A DNA stretch of 64,000 bases, from contig FMBT01000293.1 of the NCBI GenBank assembly GCA_900095095.1, positions 558,001-622,000 on the forward strand, given 5' to 3'. Shown piece after piece: positions 44,101 through 55,946 of the stretch. The number at the start of each line of letters is the position of its first letter. Within the stretch, counting starts at the first letter, position 1. The notes under the pieces were generated by a model. That model saw nothing but the letters and a program-made list of their open reading frames with translations, was not told the origin of the DNA and did no database searches. The stretch comes from Fragilariopsis cylindrus CCMP1102. Lineage: Eukaryota > Bacillariophyta > Bacillariophyceae > Bacillariales > Bacillariaceae. The translations under genes and the position numbers were made by a program.

Positions 44101-44822
44101 AAATCAATGGCTAGCTATTAATAAGTTAGTAGAATGTAAAATTAATTCAGTTATATGAAAACTATTGTACTTGTATTTCGACTGATCAATCAATAAAACA
44201 GCATCTTCTTCTCTCCTGTACGTAATGCTATTGCTGCTGTAGAGCTATAATATTTATAGTTTTCAAGTATTATTTCTACTGTAGGCAAGTAAAAAATCTG
44301 TCTAAGAAAAGCCTAGCTCCAGTGTTCGTGTTCTGATAAGTTACTGCATAGCAGCTGAATATTTTTTTTGCGGAAACCCTTAAGCCATATGTGTGATTGA
44401 ATTATTTATATGTCCGTGACTGAAATCACATACAGTATAGTCCTACCTATATTTTAATACCTATTGAGTACCCTGTACAGTATTGAGTATTGTGTACAGT
44501 GTATGTAAAAAGTACAAGACAAAGCACGTTCTACAGTTGTCGTATTATCTATACGCCAAGCTATCACCCCATTCCGACAGAATATTCTGATTTGAGAGCT
44601 TACCGTAACAGAAGATGAATACAAGTACCAGATTGCTCCAAGGAGAGCTGAAAAAATAAAGAAAGAATATTGCATGCGATACAAAAAAGACTCTGACCGC
44701 TTCTCTTACTCGAGCATTATTACTGGTCTCTGCTGGATATATTCAATCTGACGGACGATACGATACGAAATTATACAATACTTAGATACGTATCCGTCTT
44801 CAAAGCTACAGCGAGCAGCATC
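44101..44822. other. Intergenic between cobU and the BT1 transporter
   Basis: A 722-base spacer between two plus-strand genes, large enough for a separate promoter for the transporter. No other gene is seen. Confidence 0.5.
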
Positions 44823-46953
44823 ATGTTGCCGATCTCGTTGCGCATTGTATATGCCCTCAACGCTGCAACCTTTCAGCTCTCAAGGTAAGTGGATATGAGT
44901 CAAGTCCCGTCCCATCCTATAATCTTGACCTGTCGTCTCCCCCCTTACATCTTATTTCCTTTTTGACCTCAAGCTTGGCATTACTTTCTATCGTGAACAC
45001 TAGAGTTGGCATCCCTGCGGTATACCTTCCAGCTTATGGCGCAATTTCGTTCCTACCCTACAGTCTCCGCCCTATTTTTGCTTGGGTTAGTTCATTGCTG
45101 CTGAGTGATAGAAAAAGGACCAAGAAAAACAGCAATAGACACGACAAACTTCTTTTTCCTGTTCTATTGCTGACGAGTTTGACATTCATTGGAACAACTT
45201 TCATTCCTTCTAGTGAAGGCATCATTTTGTGTTTCATCTGGGGTTTTGTGAGAGGTATAGCTGAAGCTTGGAACGATTTTTTACTCGGCATGGTTGTTAT
45301 AGAATTGTCCGAACGTGAAGCCACTTTGTTAATTTCGCCTTGCGATGACAATGAAGGAAATACGAACTACGACCACGCTGTTTCCGTCAATACAGCTCAA
45401 TCTTCAACGGCGAACAACATCGGATCCTTTGTAGCCTCAATTGCGACATTTTTATTTTTCTCAAAAAATAAGCACCTAGGAAATTCTGTCGCGAATACTC
45501 TCCTAGTTGGGACAGCAGCGATATTTCTATTAGCATCTCTTGTCTCACTGAAGTATCAGTTAAGTATCGGAAATTCATTTCCAAATACTTTGCTTAATTC
45601 GTCTACAACTACACATCACTACGATACTATTGACAACAACGATGAAGGGGGTGTAGTTGAGAATACATCTATCCCTGCAAAAGATGATATGGGTCATACT
45701 TCTTCTTCTTCATTTCAGCAACAACCATCGCCACCGGGACTGGACCAACCAGAACCGGCTACAAATGACGATGAATTGGAACCGACTACCAAACATCAGC
45801 AGCAAATTATGGAAGTCTCGTCATTGGTAGCTTTCCAAACGCTGTTAGCGGTCTCAGCCCTTCGAAAGCCCATTATTTTGATATCAAATCAGAATCTATG
45901 GTTATCTTTAGTTGTGACATTGGCCACGATACTTATTTTCATTTCTTTTCTTGGTTGTCGGTATCAGCACCAGCAGAGATCCATATCGTCGGATAACGAA
46001 GGTAATGACGGGCGACGTTCTCGCCGTCATCGAATCCCACATCGGCAACTCAACCTATACTTTTTACTGAGATATTCCATGCCTATCGCTAGCTACCTTG
46101 GGTATTCATACTATTACACTGTCTTTGAAAGTGAACCTATGTTTTTACAATTTCTTTCTATCCTAAGAACTGCCATCGGAATTGTAGCTACCTACTTTTA
46201 CGAGAAATTTTTTTCACCGCATTTTCATTCCGGATGGCCAATGATGAAATTGATTGCTAGTCTGGATATATTGATGGGATTGGTCGCTCTTTTGGATGTA
46301 TGGGTCATTCGTGCTATAAATAAGACAGAAGTATTCGGAGACGACAACGCATTTAAGGTTATTCTATCGACACTTCTTTAAGATGCTTGGTAGCAGGAGT
46401 GGGTATGTTAAAATACTTTCTAGCAGAGCTGGATTATATGCCAGCAAAGATATTATCAGCGACCAATATTGATAGTGATTACGAGAAACGATTGGGTCCA
46501 GGCGACGACGGCAAAATAAGGACACCAGAAGTTGGTAACAATATCGAATGCATTACATCACAAGTGGAGAAGGAAAACGCTTCGCTTTCCGGTCAAAATG
46601 TTTCTTCTCTGAATATTGATATGTGTCGTGAAGAGGAAGATGACGCATCGACTCAATTAGATTCATATCCCATAGCTGGTCCTGCTAGTGTGTATAGCGC
46701 TGGAATCCAGTATGCCACTTTTCTTTCGTGCATTGATTTCGGAGCTCAGATTGGAGACTGGATCACTGTTCCAATAGTTGCGGCACTGGGTATTACGAGA
46801 GAGAATCACTGGGAAGGGTTGGATAAATTCGTTATTGTGTGTAGTATGTGTAGAATGGGGCGTGTTGTATTCTTGTGGCTTATTTGCCCCCCAATTCCAG
46901 CAAAAAAGAGCTCTGCCGGCAACAATCAGTATAATAATATAATAATTGATTAG
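44823..46953 (+). CDS. BT1-family (folate/biopterin-type) MFS transporter
   Basis: Exon 1 is 44823-44884 and exon 2 starts at 44974 (GTAAGT donor, phase 2). About 12 membrane segments are predicted. The N-terminal part VNTRVGIPAVYLPAYGAISFLPYSLRPIFAW has the BT1 pattern of an LPW-LKP-like loop after the first helices. The end reads QYATFLSCIDFGAQIGDWITVPIVAALGITRENHWEGL, a BT1-like C-terminal pair of helices. Two long hydrophilic loops, one central and one before the last helices, are unusual. BT1 proteins carry folates or pterins in trypanosomatids and plants. Between 46357 and 46379 the frame changes (stop TAA in one frame) and one missing base would join TLL to RCLVAGVG; a short intron is the alternative. 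It lies between cobU and cobS-cobT. Confidence 0.7.
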
Positions 46954-47090
46954 TAGGAATGGGAAAATATTGCATATCCAGTTTACTTGAGCAAATCTTT
47001 CGTTCATAAAGGTCTAAGCTTGAAACATTAAAACATATTAACAAGTATCTATATTGGTTATCAAAAACTGTATACGCACTCTTTCGGTTT

Positions 47091-49456
47091 TTAAAAAAAA
47101 AAAATTTTATGAAAGGATTCTTGTATCGTAGCCATATTAGCGATCATAGCAGTCGAACTTTGGAGAATGGGGACTGCAAGCAGTGCGCCAGTACATTCAC
47201 CCATTCTTAAACCCATAGAGAGAGCTGGCGATGCTGGGACAGGCAAATTGTGTTCCCTCGCAATCGCCTGAATTTCTTGGATAGCTACCTGCTGTCCCTT
47301 TTCGGCCGATTTAGTTGTGAAGAAGAGTACATTACATACACTCGGTTTCATTCTAACGGCTACCAATGCAGCTGTCGTTACAATGAAGCCATCAACTAAT
47401 ACAGCTATATTTCGATCCGATGCCTCTATCATTGCACCAACCAATGCTGCAATTTCTGCACCGCCGACCTTTGAAAGGATAGAGAAAGATTCTTTCAGTG
47501 ATCCAATCTGTTTTTTCAGAGCCCTCTCAACAATACCGATTTTCTTTTTTATGACGTCATTATCTACCATACGAGAAGCAAATGCACCTCCACCACACAG
47601 GTTCTCAACAGGTTCTCCTGTCAACGCAGCAATCAATGCGGATGCTGTGGTTGTATTGCCTATCCCAATTTCACCGAGCGCCACAACCTTACATGAATCC
47701 TTAAGTACTGCTTTAGTAATGGTATCTTTTCCTATTTTCAGACATCGATCCACTTCTTCTATCGTCATCGCAGGCTCGTTACAGAAATTCCGTGTACCAT
47801 TCGAAAGTTTGTCACTAGCCGACTCTACCACAGGCCCGTCATAGATGTCGCCTATAACTCCCACGTCTACCACGGAAAGATCAATTCCTATTTCCTGTGC
47901 TAGAACTGAGGCACCAGCTACCTTTTGTTGTAGCCCTTGAATGATGGCACGGGTGACCGATTGTGGATATGCACTACATCCTTCACCTCCATCGGATGTA
48001 GGCATCGCCACTCCGTGATCTCCGGCAAATATGATGGCATTGACTGGATCAGCCTTAGGTTGCATACTGTTTTGCAATGCACAAATACGCGCAGCCCATT
48101 CCTCTAGCGTACCAAGAGAACCCACTGGCTTGGCCAAGCAATCTATGTAACTCTGTACTGAATTGTATTTATCCATGAAGCTCGATGTCGATGATGTCAA
48201 GACATCTTGAGCTGCTTTCTTAACGGGAGAAGGTTGGCTAGTATTCTTGTTGGTCGTGGTATCGGGAGTTTCATTCTTAGATTCCGATTCCTTTTCTGAG
48301 TTGTTTCTCTCAATTGATTTAACCAACCAACACCATAATTGATACAGGGTAACTGTAAGAATAAAACGGGTCAGAAGCCGTAACTTTTCGTCTTGCATCA
48401 AGACTTTCCATCTCTCCTGTGATGACATTGTATCCAACAGTATCTCCACGCGTTCTTTTAAACTTTTGAACACAGATCCCCCAGCCAAACTTGAATAAAT
48501 CATCAGTTCTGTTATACAAATTGTGGCGCCAAGATAATCACCCATTACACCTCCTAATTTTTTACGTGCATAGCTCCCCGAAACCTCGGCACAAATGAAA
48601 ACAACCACAACCAACGAAAATGACAAGTACGGTCCATAAAAAATGGCCGATATACCGTAACAAAACAGGAGGGAAAACAAAAGGCGGAGACCGATGAAAG
48701 ATACTTTGCACGAATCATAAATGAATAAAAATTGGATTTCGGTCCATCTTCTTCAATATATGGACAACGCCAAATCAAATACGGGGCCGTCAGACGAGCT
48801 AAGGCGTGTGCAACTACTAAAGCAGGCCCTGCACCATGACTCCCACAGAACTCTTCTTCTCCATTACCACAAGCATTGAAGTCGTATATTTTCCAGCTCG
48901 ATTTCTCTAAGGCAGCCAAAAGTTCTAATTTGGTAAAAATGTACATAACCAACGCGGCACTTCCGAACGTCCCCAGTCTACTGTCGGACATGATACGTAA
49001 TATTTGCGGTCTGGTCCAGCCACCACCAAGTCCGTCAGCAGTATCGGCTAGACCATCCTCGTGTAAGCATCCCGTTATTTGAAAACTGATGGTTGTACTG
49101 AATGCGGCTGCCACTACCACTGGTAACTCCCATACTACAGCGCCCATATCAAAAACTAAAGCCGCAAAATATCCAACAATCGCACCAACAACTGGAAAAT
49201 AACACATACCCTTCATCAAAAATCCTGGATGTATTTTCGCCCAATCAGGTGGACAAATGAATGTAGTGACGAAAAGAAGAATACTCATGAAGCATCGGAT
49301 TTCAGTTTGTACGCTCATAGTATTCTCGTTTATGAATTCTTCAATTTCATCGGCAAGTTCATCGCGAGATTGATTCTTGTCACCACCAAATCCTCGAGAT
49401 TCTACAGTACCTGGATCCAATACGTTCTTTGGTACAGGAGGAGGTGAGGTGCTCAT
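47091..49456 (-). CDS. cobS/cobT: CobS-CobT fusion: cobalamin synthase and NaMN:DMB phosphoribosyltransferase
   Basis: ATG at 49456; about 788 residues once one base is supplied. The N-terminal part is CobS, an integral membrane enzyme that joins adenosylcobinamide-GDP to alpha-ribazole: LHEDGLADTADGLGGG (residues ~121-136), IMSDSRLGTFG and, further on, ARKKLGGVMGDYLGA. The C-terminal part is CobT, which makes alpha-ribazole-phosphate from nicotinate mononucleotide and a benzimidazole: LAKPVGSLGTLEEW, IFAGDHGVA, LGEIGIGNTTTASAL, DGFIVTTAALVAV and RMGECTGALLAV, whose Glu (codon 47198-47196) is the catalytic base. A linker helix and a Ser/Thr-rich stretch join the two. Near 48685-48695 the frame slips with no GT-AG intron; one missing base restores a continuous membrane segment. 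Both domains look complete. Confidence 0.88.
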
Positions 49457-50059
49457 GGCTGAGATCGAATTACTGTATAATAAATGCAAAAAGGAACGAT
49501 GGCGGCAACAATCGTGTAGCTACTTGTAGATTCAGCAAAAATAGCAAAGGCTATTGCAGTCTTTTAGTATTGTACTAGTATTTGATCAGGGGTGTAATAA
49601 TTTTTTTGATGATATTGATGGCATTATTATTATTGATAGCATTGATTGAGAAATCTATTCCATCCATGCATGCAAATCCAAAATCTAAATCTAACCCATT
49701 CGTCACGGCTAGATTATTGTGCGTCGTAGAAGCACGTGCTTCGTCGCACAAAAATATATGGGGGGTGGGCGGGGGGGGAAATTGGATTTTGCCAAACCCC
49801 AAACCAACTTTTGTGAACATTTTAAGAACGCGAATCTCTCTCACCCTGGAGTAATTAGTACTGATGCTGCATATATTTCATCATAATTCCTATTTTAGTC
49901 TGTTTTCTATTTGACTACTTGGTGTATGTCACACTTTCTGTTACTTAGATTCTACATTGCAATGACTTCTCAAGGGGGATAATTCTAGCTCTATATATTT
50001 TCAAAACTGATAAAATTTAGCTTGCTATTGTAGCTTTGAAAAACTTATTACCAGATAGT
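49457..50059. other. Intergenic with a G-rich tract
   Basis: A 603-base stretch upstream of cobS-cobT and downstream of the MFS gene. It contains G6-T-G3-C-G8 at 49760-49778, a possible G-quadruplex. No gene is supported. Confidence 0.5.
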
Positions 50060-52057
50060 CTATCTTTTTAAGGGCTTCTTCGCAAAGTTCATGTCATCTT
50101 CTCCGTTCTCATCAAGTATTATCCCGTTGGTATCCATTGTAGCAGTGCAAGCAGCATCTATTTCTTCCCATTCGTCTGACTCCTCATCAACTTCACTTAA
50201 CAGACCTTGATATTCTTCATCGTCTTCGTCTCGAATTGGTGTTGGAAACATGCATCCTAGGCAATCGTTCTCGTCAGCATCAGTTACCGTAGCGTTTTTT
50301 CGTCGTGCTCCAGCTTGATCAAGATGATCTGTTCTATACGGATATCGTCGTTTGAATTCTAATTCATGTATGTATTCTTCTTCTGGTGATGAGGTATGAT
50401 GCTGAGAATGCTTATGTGAAGGTTCGCTATTGGCTGGTAGCTTATCTGCTAAGTGATACGCCACAAAAACAAGAATTCCTGCTAACCAATAAGGCGATCC
50501 AGGGAAAGCTGTGCCTTCAGAAAATGTCATCAGTGTACCGAAAAATAAAGGACCAATTCCCTCTGTCAATGCCTTAATTCCATTTATGGCACCAAGAGCT
50601 TCTCCAACTTTTTTGGGTTCCACGATTCCACTGACTAAACTGGACAAACTAGGATATACCAAGTTACCCAGTAGTGAAAGTCCCACACAGAGAAAAAGTT
50701 GCCAAGGTTCGTTGGCCGCCCCAAGCACTATACATTGCAAACCAAAGCTAATTAAACCAACACGAATTGTTTGCTTTTCTCCTAGCATAGGGACAAGCCA
50801 ACGAATCAAAATTGCTTCGGCCACCATTGTAGACAATCCAAGACATGACATCAGCTCACCGAGTACTTGTGGTGTCATTTTGAAATGTTGGACTGCATAT
50901 AGAGATAGTGTAGAAAGAACGGCCCATAGTCCTGTGTAATAGAAAAAGGCGACTTGACCAATTTTCCTCAAAAATGGGTCATGTAAAACGAGTCTAATGG
51001 AATCCCACGGCGACCATGAAATAGAGTTAGCAACTTGTACTAACATGGCAGTAGTGGTGATCGACGTCGACGATGAAACCGAACCAGTTGTATCAACTGC
51101 ACCATCTCTACTGCCCTCCATTTTTGTGAATAAATCAATTCTAGGTGATATCGATTCAGGCAAGATCATATATATATATAATAGATCTAATAATGTCAAC
51201 ACGAGTGAACATTGGAAGACATAATCGGTCTTGCTATTTGCGAGATAACCTCCTGCCATAGGACCAATTGTGAAGCTCAGCCCGAACGTCGCTAAAGCTA
51301 GACCATATGCAGTAACTCGTTCATTTCGTTCATGTACCGAATCACTTATGTAGGCAAAGACCAATGTGAACGTAGAAGAAAATATGCCTGATAAACTTAA
51401 AAGTACAATAAAGACCGGGATGGCTAGGGGTGGCAACGTGTAGGAAAGTTCATTGTCACTACCCTTATCGGATATCATATCGGATTCAGCTACGTCCCAC
51501 GTGAAAAAGGCCAAGGAACAGACTGGTGCGCAGCTCCCTAAGACGGTAACGAATAAGCAAAGTTTTCGTCCAAGTACATCCGATAACTTTCCAAAAAGAG
51601 GGCAGGCGAAAAATGCTAGTACGCCCCGTACACAATCAGCGCATCCTAAAATCAAATATACATTAGAGCCATACTGTTGTATCAAAATAGACGGTAATAC
51701 AGCTCTTGTTAATGCAATGGCAAGAAATTCCATGAGCAAAACCGGTAACACATACAAATGTTGGTACTGAACATGAGAATGGGTTTGCTGTTCTGAGAAT
51801 ACCGACGATGATCGTGCATGTGGTGTATGCCTGCTATTCGAGCAGGCATTTCTTTCTACCATTACGTCGTCTCCGGTATTTTCCCTGGGAGATCCAATGT
51901 ATTGATTGAGCTGTCCGAGAAGGGTCGCATTTTTGAGTGGAGAAAAGTGTTTGAACTCGTCCTTGTCGTCGTCGTCGTTGTTGTTAACGCCGTCATTCTT
52001 GTCATTGGTTGTAACCACCCTCGTTGGGCGCCTTGGGGTGGAAAATGTTAACGACAT
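50060..52057 (-). CDS. MFS transporter, MFSD14/HIAT1-like
   Basis: A single exon, ATG at 52057, 665 residues with ~12 membrane segments. The first helix pair reads LPVLLMEFLAIALTRAVLP, close to the HIAT1/MFSD14 family and tetracycline-type MFS proteins. The loop 2-3 signature is GKLSDVLGRK, and the mid-region has ATFGLSFTIGPMAGGYLA. A ~90-residue N-terminal and a ~130-residue acidic C-terminal tail (WEEIDAACTA) are cytosolic. The family moves unknown small solutes; some members act in endosomes. It is transcribed in the same direction as cobS-cobT and lies directly upstream of it, so a role in corrinoid or vitamin uptake is possible but unproven. Confidence 0.8.
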   Translation of the reverse strand: MSLTFSTPRRPTRVVTTNDKNDGVNNNDDDDKDEFKHFSPLKNATLLGQLNQYIGSPRENTGDDVMVERNACSNSRHTPHARSSSVFSEQQTHSHVQYQHLYVLPVLLMEFLAIALTRAVLPSILIQQYGSNVYLILGCADCVRGVLAFFACPLFGKLSDVLGRKLCLFVTVLGSCAPVCSLAFFTWDVAESDMISDKGSDNELSYTLPPLAIPVFIVLLSLSGIFSSTFTLVFAYISDSVHERNERVTAYGLALATFGLSFTIGPMAGGYLANSKTDYVFQCSLVLTLLDLLYIYMILPESISPRIDLFTKMEGSRDGAVDTTGSVSSSTSITTTAMLVQVANSISWSPWDSIRLVLHDPFLRKIGQVAFFYYTGLWAVLSTLSLYAVQHFKMTPQVLGELMSCLGLSTMVAEAILIRWLVPMLGEKQTIRVGLISFGLQCIVLGAANEPWQLFLCVGLSLLGNLVYPSLSSLVSGIVEPKKVGEALGAINGIKALTEGIGPLFFGTLMTFSEGTAFPGSPYWLAGILVFVAYHLADKLPANSEPSHKHSQHHTSSPEEEYIHELEFKRRYPYRTDHLDQAGARRKNATVTDADENDCLGCMFPTPIRDEDDEEYQGLLSEVDEESDEWEEIDAACTATMDTNGIILDENGEDDMNFAKKPLKR

Positions 52058-53328
52058 ATTCGTGCTGGTGATGGACGACTATGATGGTCCTTATCGGCTT
52101 TCCTTCTTATATATGGCATGCATGGTTGTATCTATTTGTCTATTTCTTTCCTGCCAACAAGATGTTATGTTGCAATGTTTATGCTTTTTTTGATTTGTTG
52201 TTTGTTTTAGTCATCCCGAATAAGGTCTAGGACTACGTTTAAACGTGATAATACTGTACTACTTTGAACTTGTTAAGAGACTAATTCATGTCTGCTTATA
52301 CCGTACTATACTTTTGAAGGCTAATCTAATACATACTCTCTATCTTATTAGGAAAAACTACTATTGAATACAAGTACAATCTACTGTTGTTATATGCTTT
52401 TTTGTGTGTTTAAATTCTTTCAAAACAGTGAGGATCAATGATGTAAACAACACATAGATGACCCCGTCTCCCCTGACTACCTAATCTTGTCACTCATTGC
52501 CTACAGTATCTTGCCCTGACTAACTACTCATCAGTTAGCCTCCTAATAGCACACCACATGTTATAATGTTACTTGTATTTAAACAAATCAACAACAACAG
52601 TGATATCAATTGATCATCTTGATGATGTGTGTATTTACAATGGACTACATTAATTAACAGTAAGTCAACTGAATTAGATCTAATTTTAAAAATACTCTTC
52701 CTGACAATGCATCAAGTACTGCATTATTATCACTACAATTGTGTAAGGACATCGCTGCAATTACAGTGCTGCTTTGATGCTGTAATCTTGAACCACAACT
52801 ATGAATCAGCTCCTACAACCTTTTTTTCAAAACTAAAATAAAAATACACTTTCTTTTCACACTTTCTTCTTTGCTGTCATTGTTCATTATTCTAGTACAA
52901 CATCATCCTACATCATCATCAATATCATTCATAATCATCATTATCATCCATCATAAAGCAACAGTGCAAAAAGGATTGCAAATGCCAAGAAACTCCAGCA
53001 TAGCCCCCACCAGCAAGAACATAACAATGACAACACCAACATCAACTGCAACTTGCGGTGGGGGGAGAGAAAATTTCAATTTTTCGCTCTATTTTTTGGA
53101 TTAGCCACAGAATGCAAATTGACAATTGACTTTACCGGCGTTCTCTGATCATCATGCTAACAGTCATTTTAAATACCATTTTTACATTTTTTCAATTTAA
53201 ACTCTAGAATTGTATTTTGTATTATAACATGACATAACATTGCTCTCTGCTGCTTCACTCCCTTTCTACATTTCGAGGTTCTCACTCGCATTTTACTCTA
53301 CAGAACAGCCTTTAATCGGAGAAAGGGA
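52058..53328. other. Intergenic, no gene recognised
   Basis: A 1.27-kb divergent spacer between the MFS gene and the YIP1 gene, AT-rich, with short CAT/ATC-rich stretches near 52900. A 5' exon of YIP1 could lie here but I cannot place one. Confidence 0.45.
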
Positions 53329-53329
53329 A

Positions 53330-54740
53330 ATGTCGTCCAACAACTTTATTCCGCTAATCCTAAAGCTACTTCTAATGCTAATGCACAACGAGCTCCACCC
53401 CCACCTCCACGTCAGGCAACAGCGGCAGCATCTGTAGGAGGGACAATTGCAGCCAAGAAGGCGTCGAGACCAAGACAGACCACGTATCAGAGTAATCGAG
53501 CCACAGCTCCAAGAGTAGTCGGTGATAGAAATAAATCATCTTATCAGGTGTAAGAAAAGCACCAGTCGCGAGTCGTCCTGTAGGATCATATTATAATACC
53601 ACATCTGCATCTACAGCCGCACCGACAGTTTCATCTGCTTCGACAGATAACAACGCTTGGGATGACTGGTCGTCTGCAGCTAATACCTCAACAACAACGA
53701 CGACAGCTGCAACCAATCAGCATTCGAGTTGGGCGGGATCGAATAATAATAATAATAATAATAATCCTGCTACTACTGCCACTACCACTGCCACTGCCAC
53801 TACCACTACCAATGATAGCGATTGGTATTCGGCTGGTGGCTCAACTGCCACTACCGCTGCTACCACCGCGTCTACCGGAGCTAAGTACACAAATTCAGGA
53901 TTTAACAACAATAGTGCTATGCAATCACAACCACAACAGCAGCAACCGGGAAGTGGGTTTTACCAAAATAACACGATGTCACAAGAGCAACAACAACAGC
54001 AGCAACAACAACCTTTCCTTTCCGGTGCAATGGACTCGTCAGCTCCAACCATGATGGCAACGAACGCAAATAATAGCAATAACAATATCAATAATGGTAG
54101 CACCGCCGGAACCGGTGCTATGCCATCTTTTTCTATGTTTATGCCATCGGCATCAACGCAACAACAAGATGATGCAGGCACGTATCCCTCCTTCGAGGAT
54201 GAAGCACCTCTACTGGAAGAATTGGGCATCAATATCCAACATATTCTACTCAAAACTAAAGCCGTTGTTTTTCCATTCTCTCGTTTTGGAGGCGATCAAA
54301 TTGATCCGACTGTTATCTGTCAGGATGGTGACTTACCGGGCCCAGTTGCCTTATTATTGTTGCTTGGTGGTGAAATGGTCCTACAGGGAAAGCTCCAATT
54401 TGGATACATTTATATATATGGACTCTTTGGATGTATTGCGATGACACTGGTAGTAAACTTAATGAGTCCCAATGATGCTGTTAGTTTTTGGACCGTTACT
54501 AGTATCATGGGATATTCTCTTCTGCCGGTAAATATTTTAGCTCTTGTCAAGATTGTTATAATGAATTTGATCCATTTGCAAACATTCGGAAATATTTTAG
54601 GTGGCTTGACTGTCATATGGAGTACGGTTGCCAGTACTCGTCTTCTTGAATTAGGATGCGGGTTACGATCTCAGCGGTATTTGATCGCATATCCTCTTCT
54701 ACTCTTTTATTCTGCCTTTGTTATGATGACAATACTTTAA
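53330..54740 (+). CDS. YIP1: YIP1/YIPF5-family Golgi membrane protein
   Basis: The C-terminal part is clear: EAPLLEELGINIQHILLKTKAVVFPF followed (in pieces) by GDLPGPVALLLLLGGEMVLQGK, GYIYIYGLFGC, SIMGYSLLPVNILAL and a final helix pair, which fits YIP1 with five membrane segments. YIP1 helps ER-to-Golgi transport through Rab GTPases. The long N-terminus is Thr/Ala/Asn/Gln-rich. The likely start is the ATG at 53330 (MSSNN then LYSANPKATSNA), but the frame slips within 53330-53350 and again near 53545-53552 with no plausible intron; one missing base at each point gives one continuous protein. An alternative is a splice acceptor CTACAG at 53308-53313 with an upstream exon. Confidence 0.75.
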
Positions 54741-55946
54741 AACTGTAATTGGAATTGAAATAAACACAAAATATGATGGACGACGACGATCCGATCCCAA
54801 ATACAAGGTTCAATTTTTTGGGAATTCAATAATCAAATAGAAACACGACTAAGGCTACAATAATTTATGACGGTACAAAAGATTGTATTATAACAAGATC
54901 AATCATTGTTCTTTATATGTAATGTATACCAACCATTTTCATGCGCCGCCGATCTAGGTTCAGCTGCATGTAGCATTTATTTATTGTGCAGTCACTTAGT
55001 ATACTCCCTGACCAAAAATCTAGCACCTCAAATTTTCTTCACAATTTATCAATAAATATGACTTTTTAATTATTTTCGCTGTTAGGTTCAGGTAGTTAGT
55101 TGCACACACAATAACATTTTTATTATCTTCAGTCTCCATTACATCTTCATAAGATGACTCTAGGATAGGTGTACACCAAGAACCTAACTTCTTGGAGGAA
55201 TTGACCCGCAAATACAAACCCTAAGAGTAGCGGAATGAGAGTTTCTTCAAGGTTATGATGATGGAAGACGAACAACATGATGCAAATATTCTAGGTAAAG
55301 GATAAACAACTTGATGATGGCGGCTCACTTGAAGAGATTGTACCTCCTTTCACGATAGGATAACATCAACAAAGGTTTGGAGTGTATGAGATGAGTGACA
55401 TAATTATATGAACTCTATTAGTAGAGCCACTCATTTACAAGTCAGCCAAGTTTGTTTTATAGCTGAAGGTACTTTTTGTGACAATGTTCATTCATGGAGC
55501 ATCATCAATAAATTTGATACATCATATTGCAAAAATGACTAATTATTGATGAACTTGAAATCAATAAACTCAGGGTTAGGGTTAAATTTTGACTGGCGAG
55601 CGCTTCAATATTTCAATTATTGGACTCTAAAATTAATTCACCCGCCAAAAATCAAAAATGTCGCTAGTAAAAACACGCAGTATCGCTCACGACTGCTCTG
55701 TATATATAAGGCGATAAAGGAAAAATTGAAGTAGGACTGTTTTCTACAGTAGGTAGGTAACAATTGACAAGCAATGATCTCAGCTTCTAAGGTATCTCCA
55801 CTTACTTGAGATAGTTATAGATTTTCTCTCGAGTGTTTGAATTAGACAGAGATAGGCAACGCGTACAGAAACAGAAAACGATCTCAAGCACAAACAAACA
55901 GACAGGGCGAACAATTATAATTTCATTCGCACCTTTATTTGTGGTC
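54741..55946. other. Intergenic, no gene recognised
   Basis: A 1.2-kb stretch between two plus-strand genes. It includes AGGGTTAGGGTTA near 55570, about two telomere-like units, which is too short to mean much. No gene is supported. Confidence 0.5.

Noticed and set aside
42906-49456. Bacterial contamination as the source of the cob genes
   Set aside because: cobU and the adjacent transporter contain GT-AG introns, cobS-cobT is a eukaryote-style fusion with low-complexity linker, and the flanks are clearly eukaryotic.
55560-55580. Telomere-like AGGGTTAGGGTTA
   Set aside because: Only about two units, no longer array and no nearby breakpoint; expected by chance.
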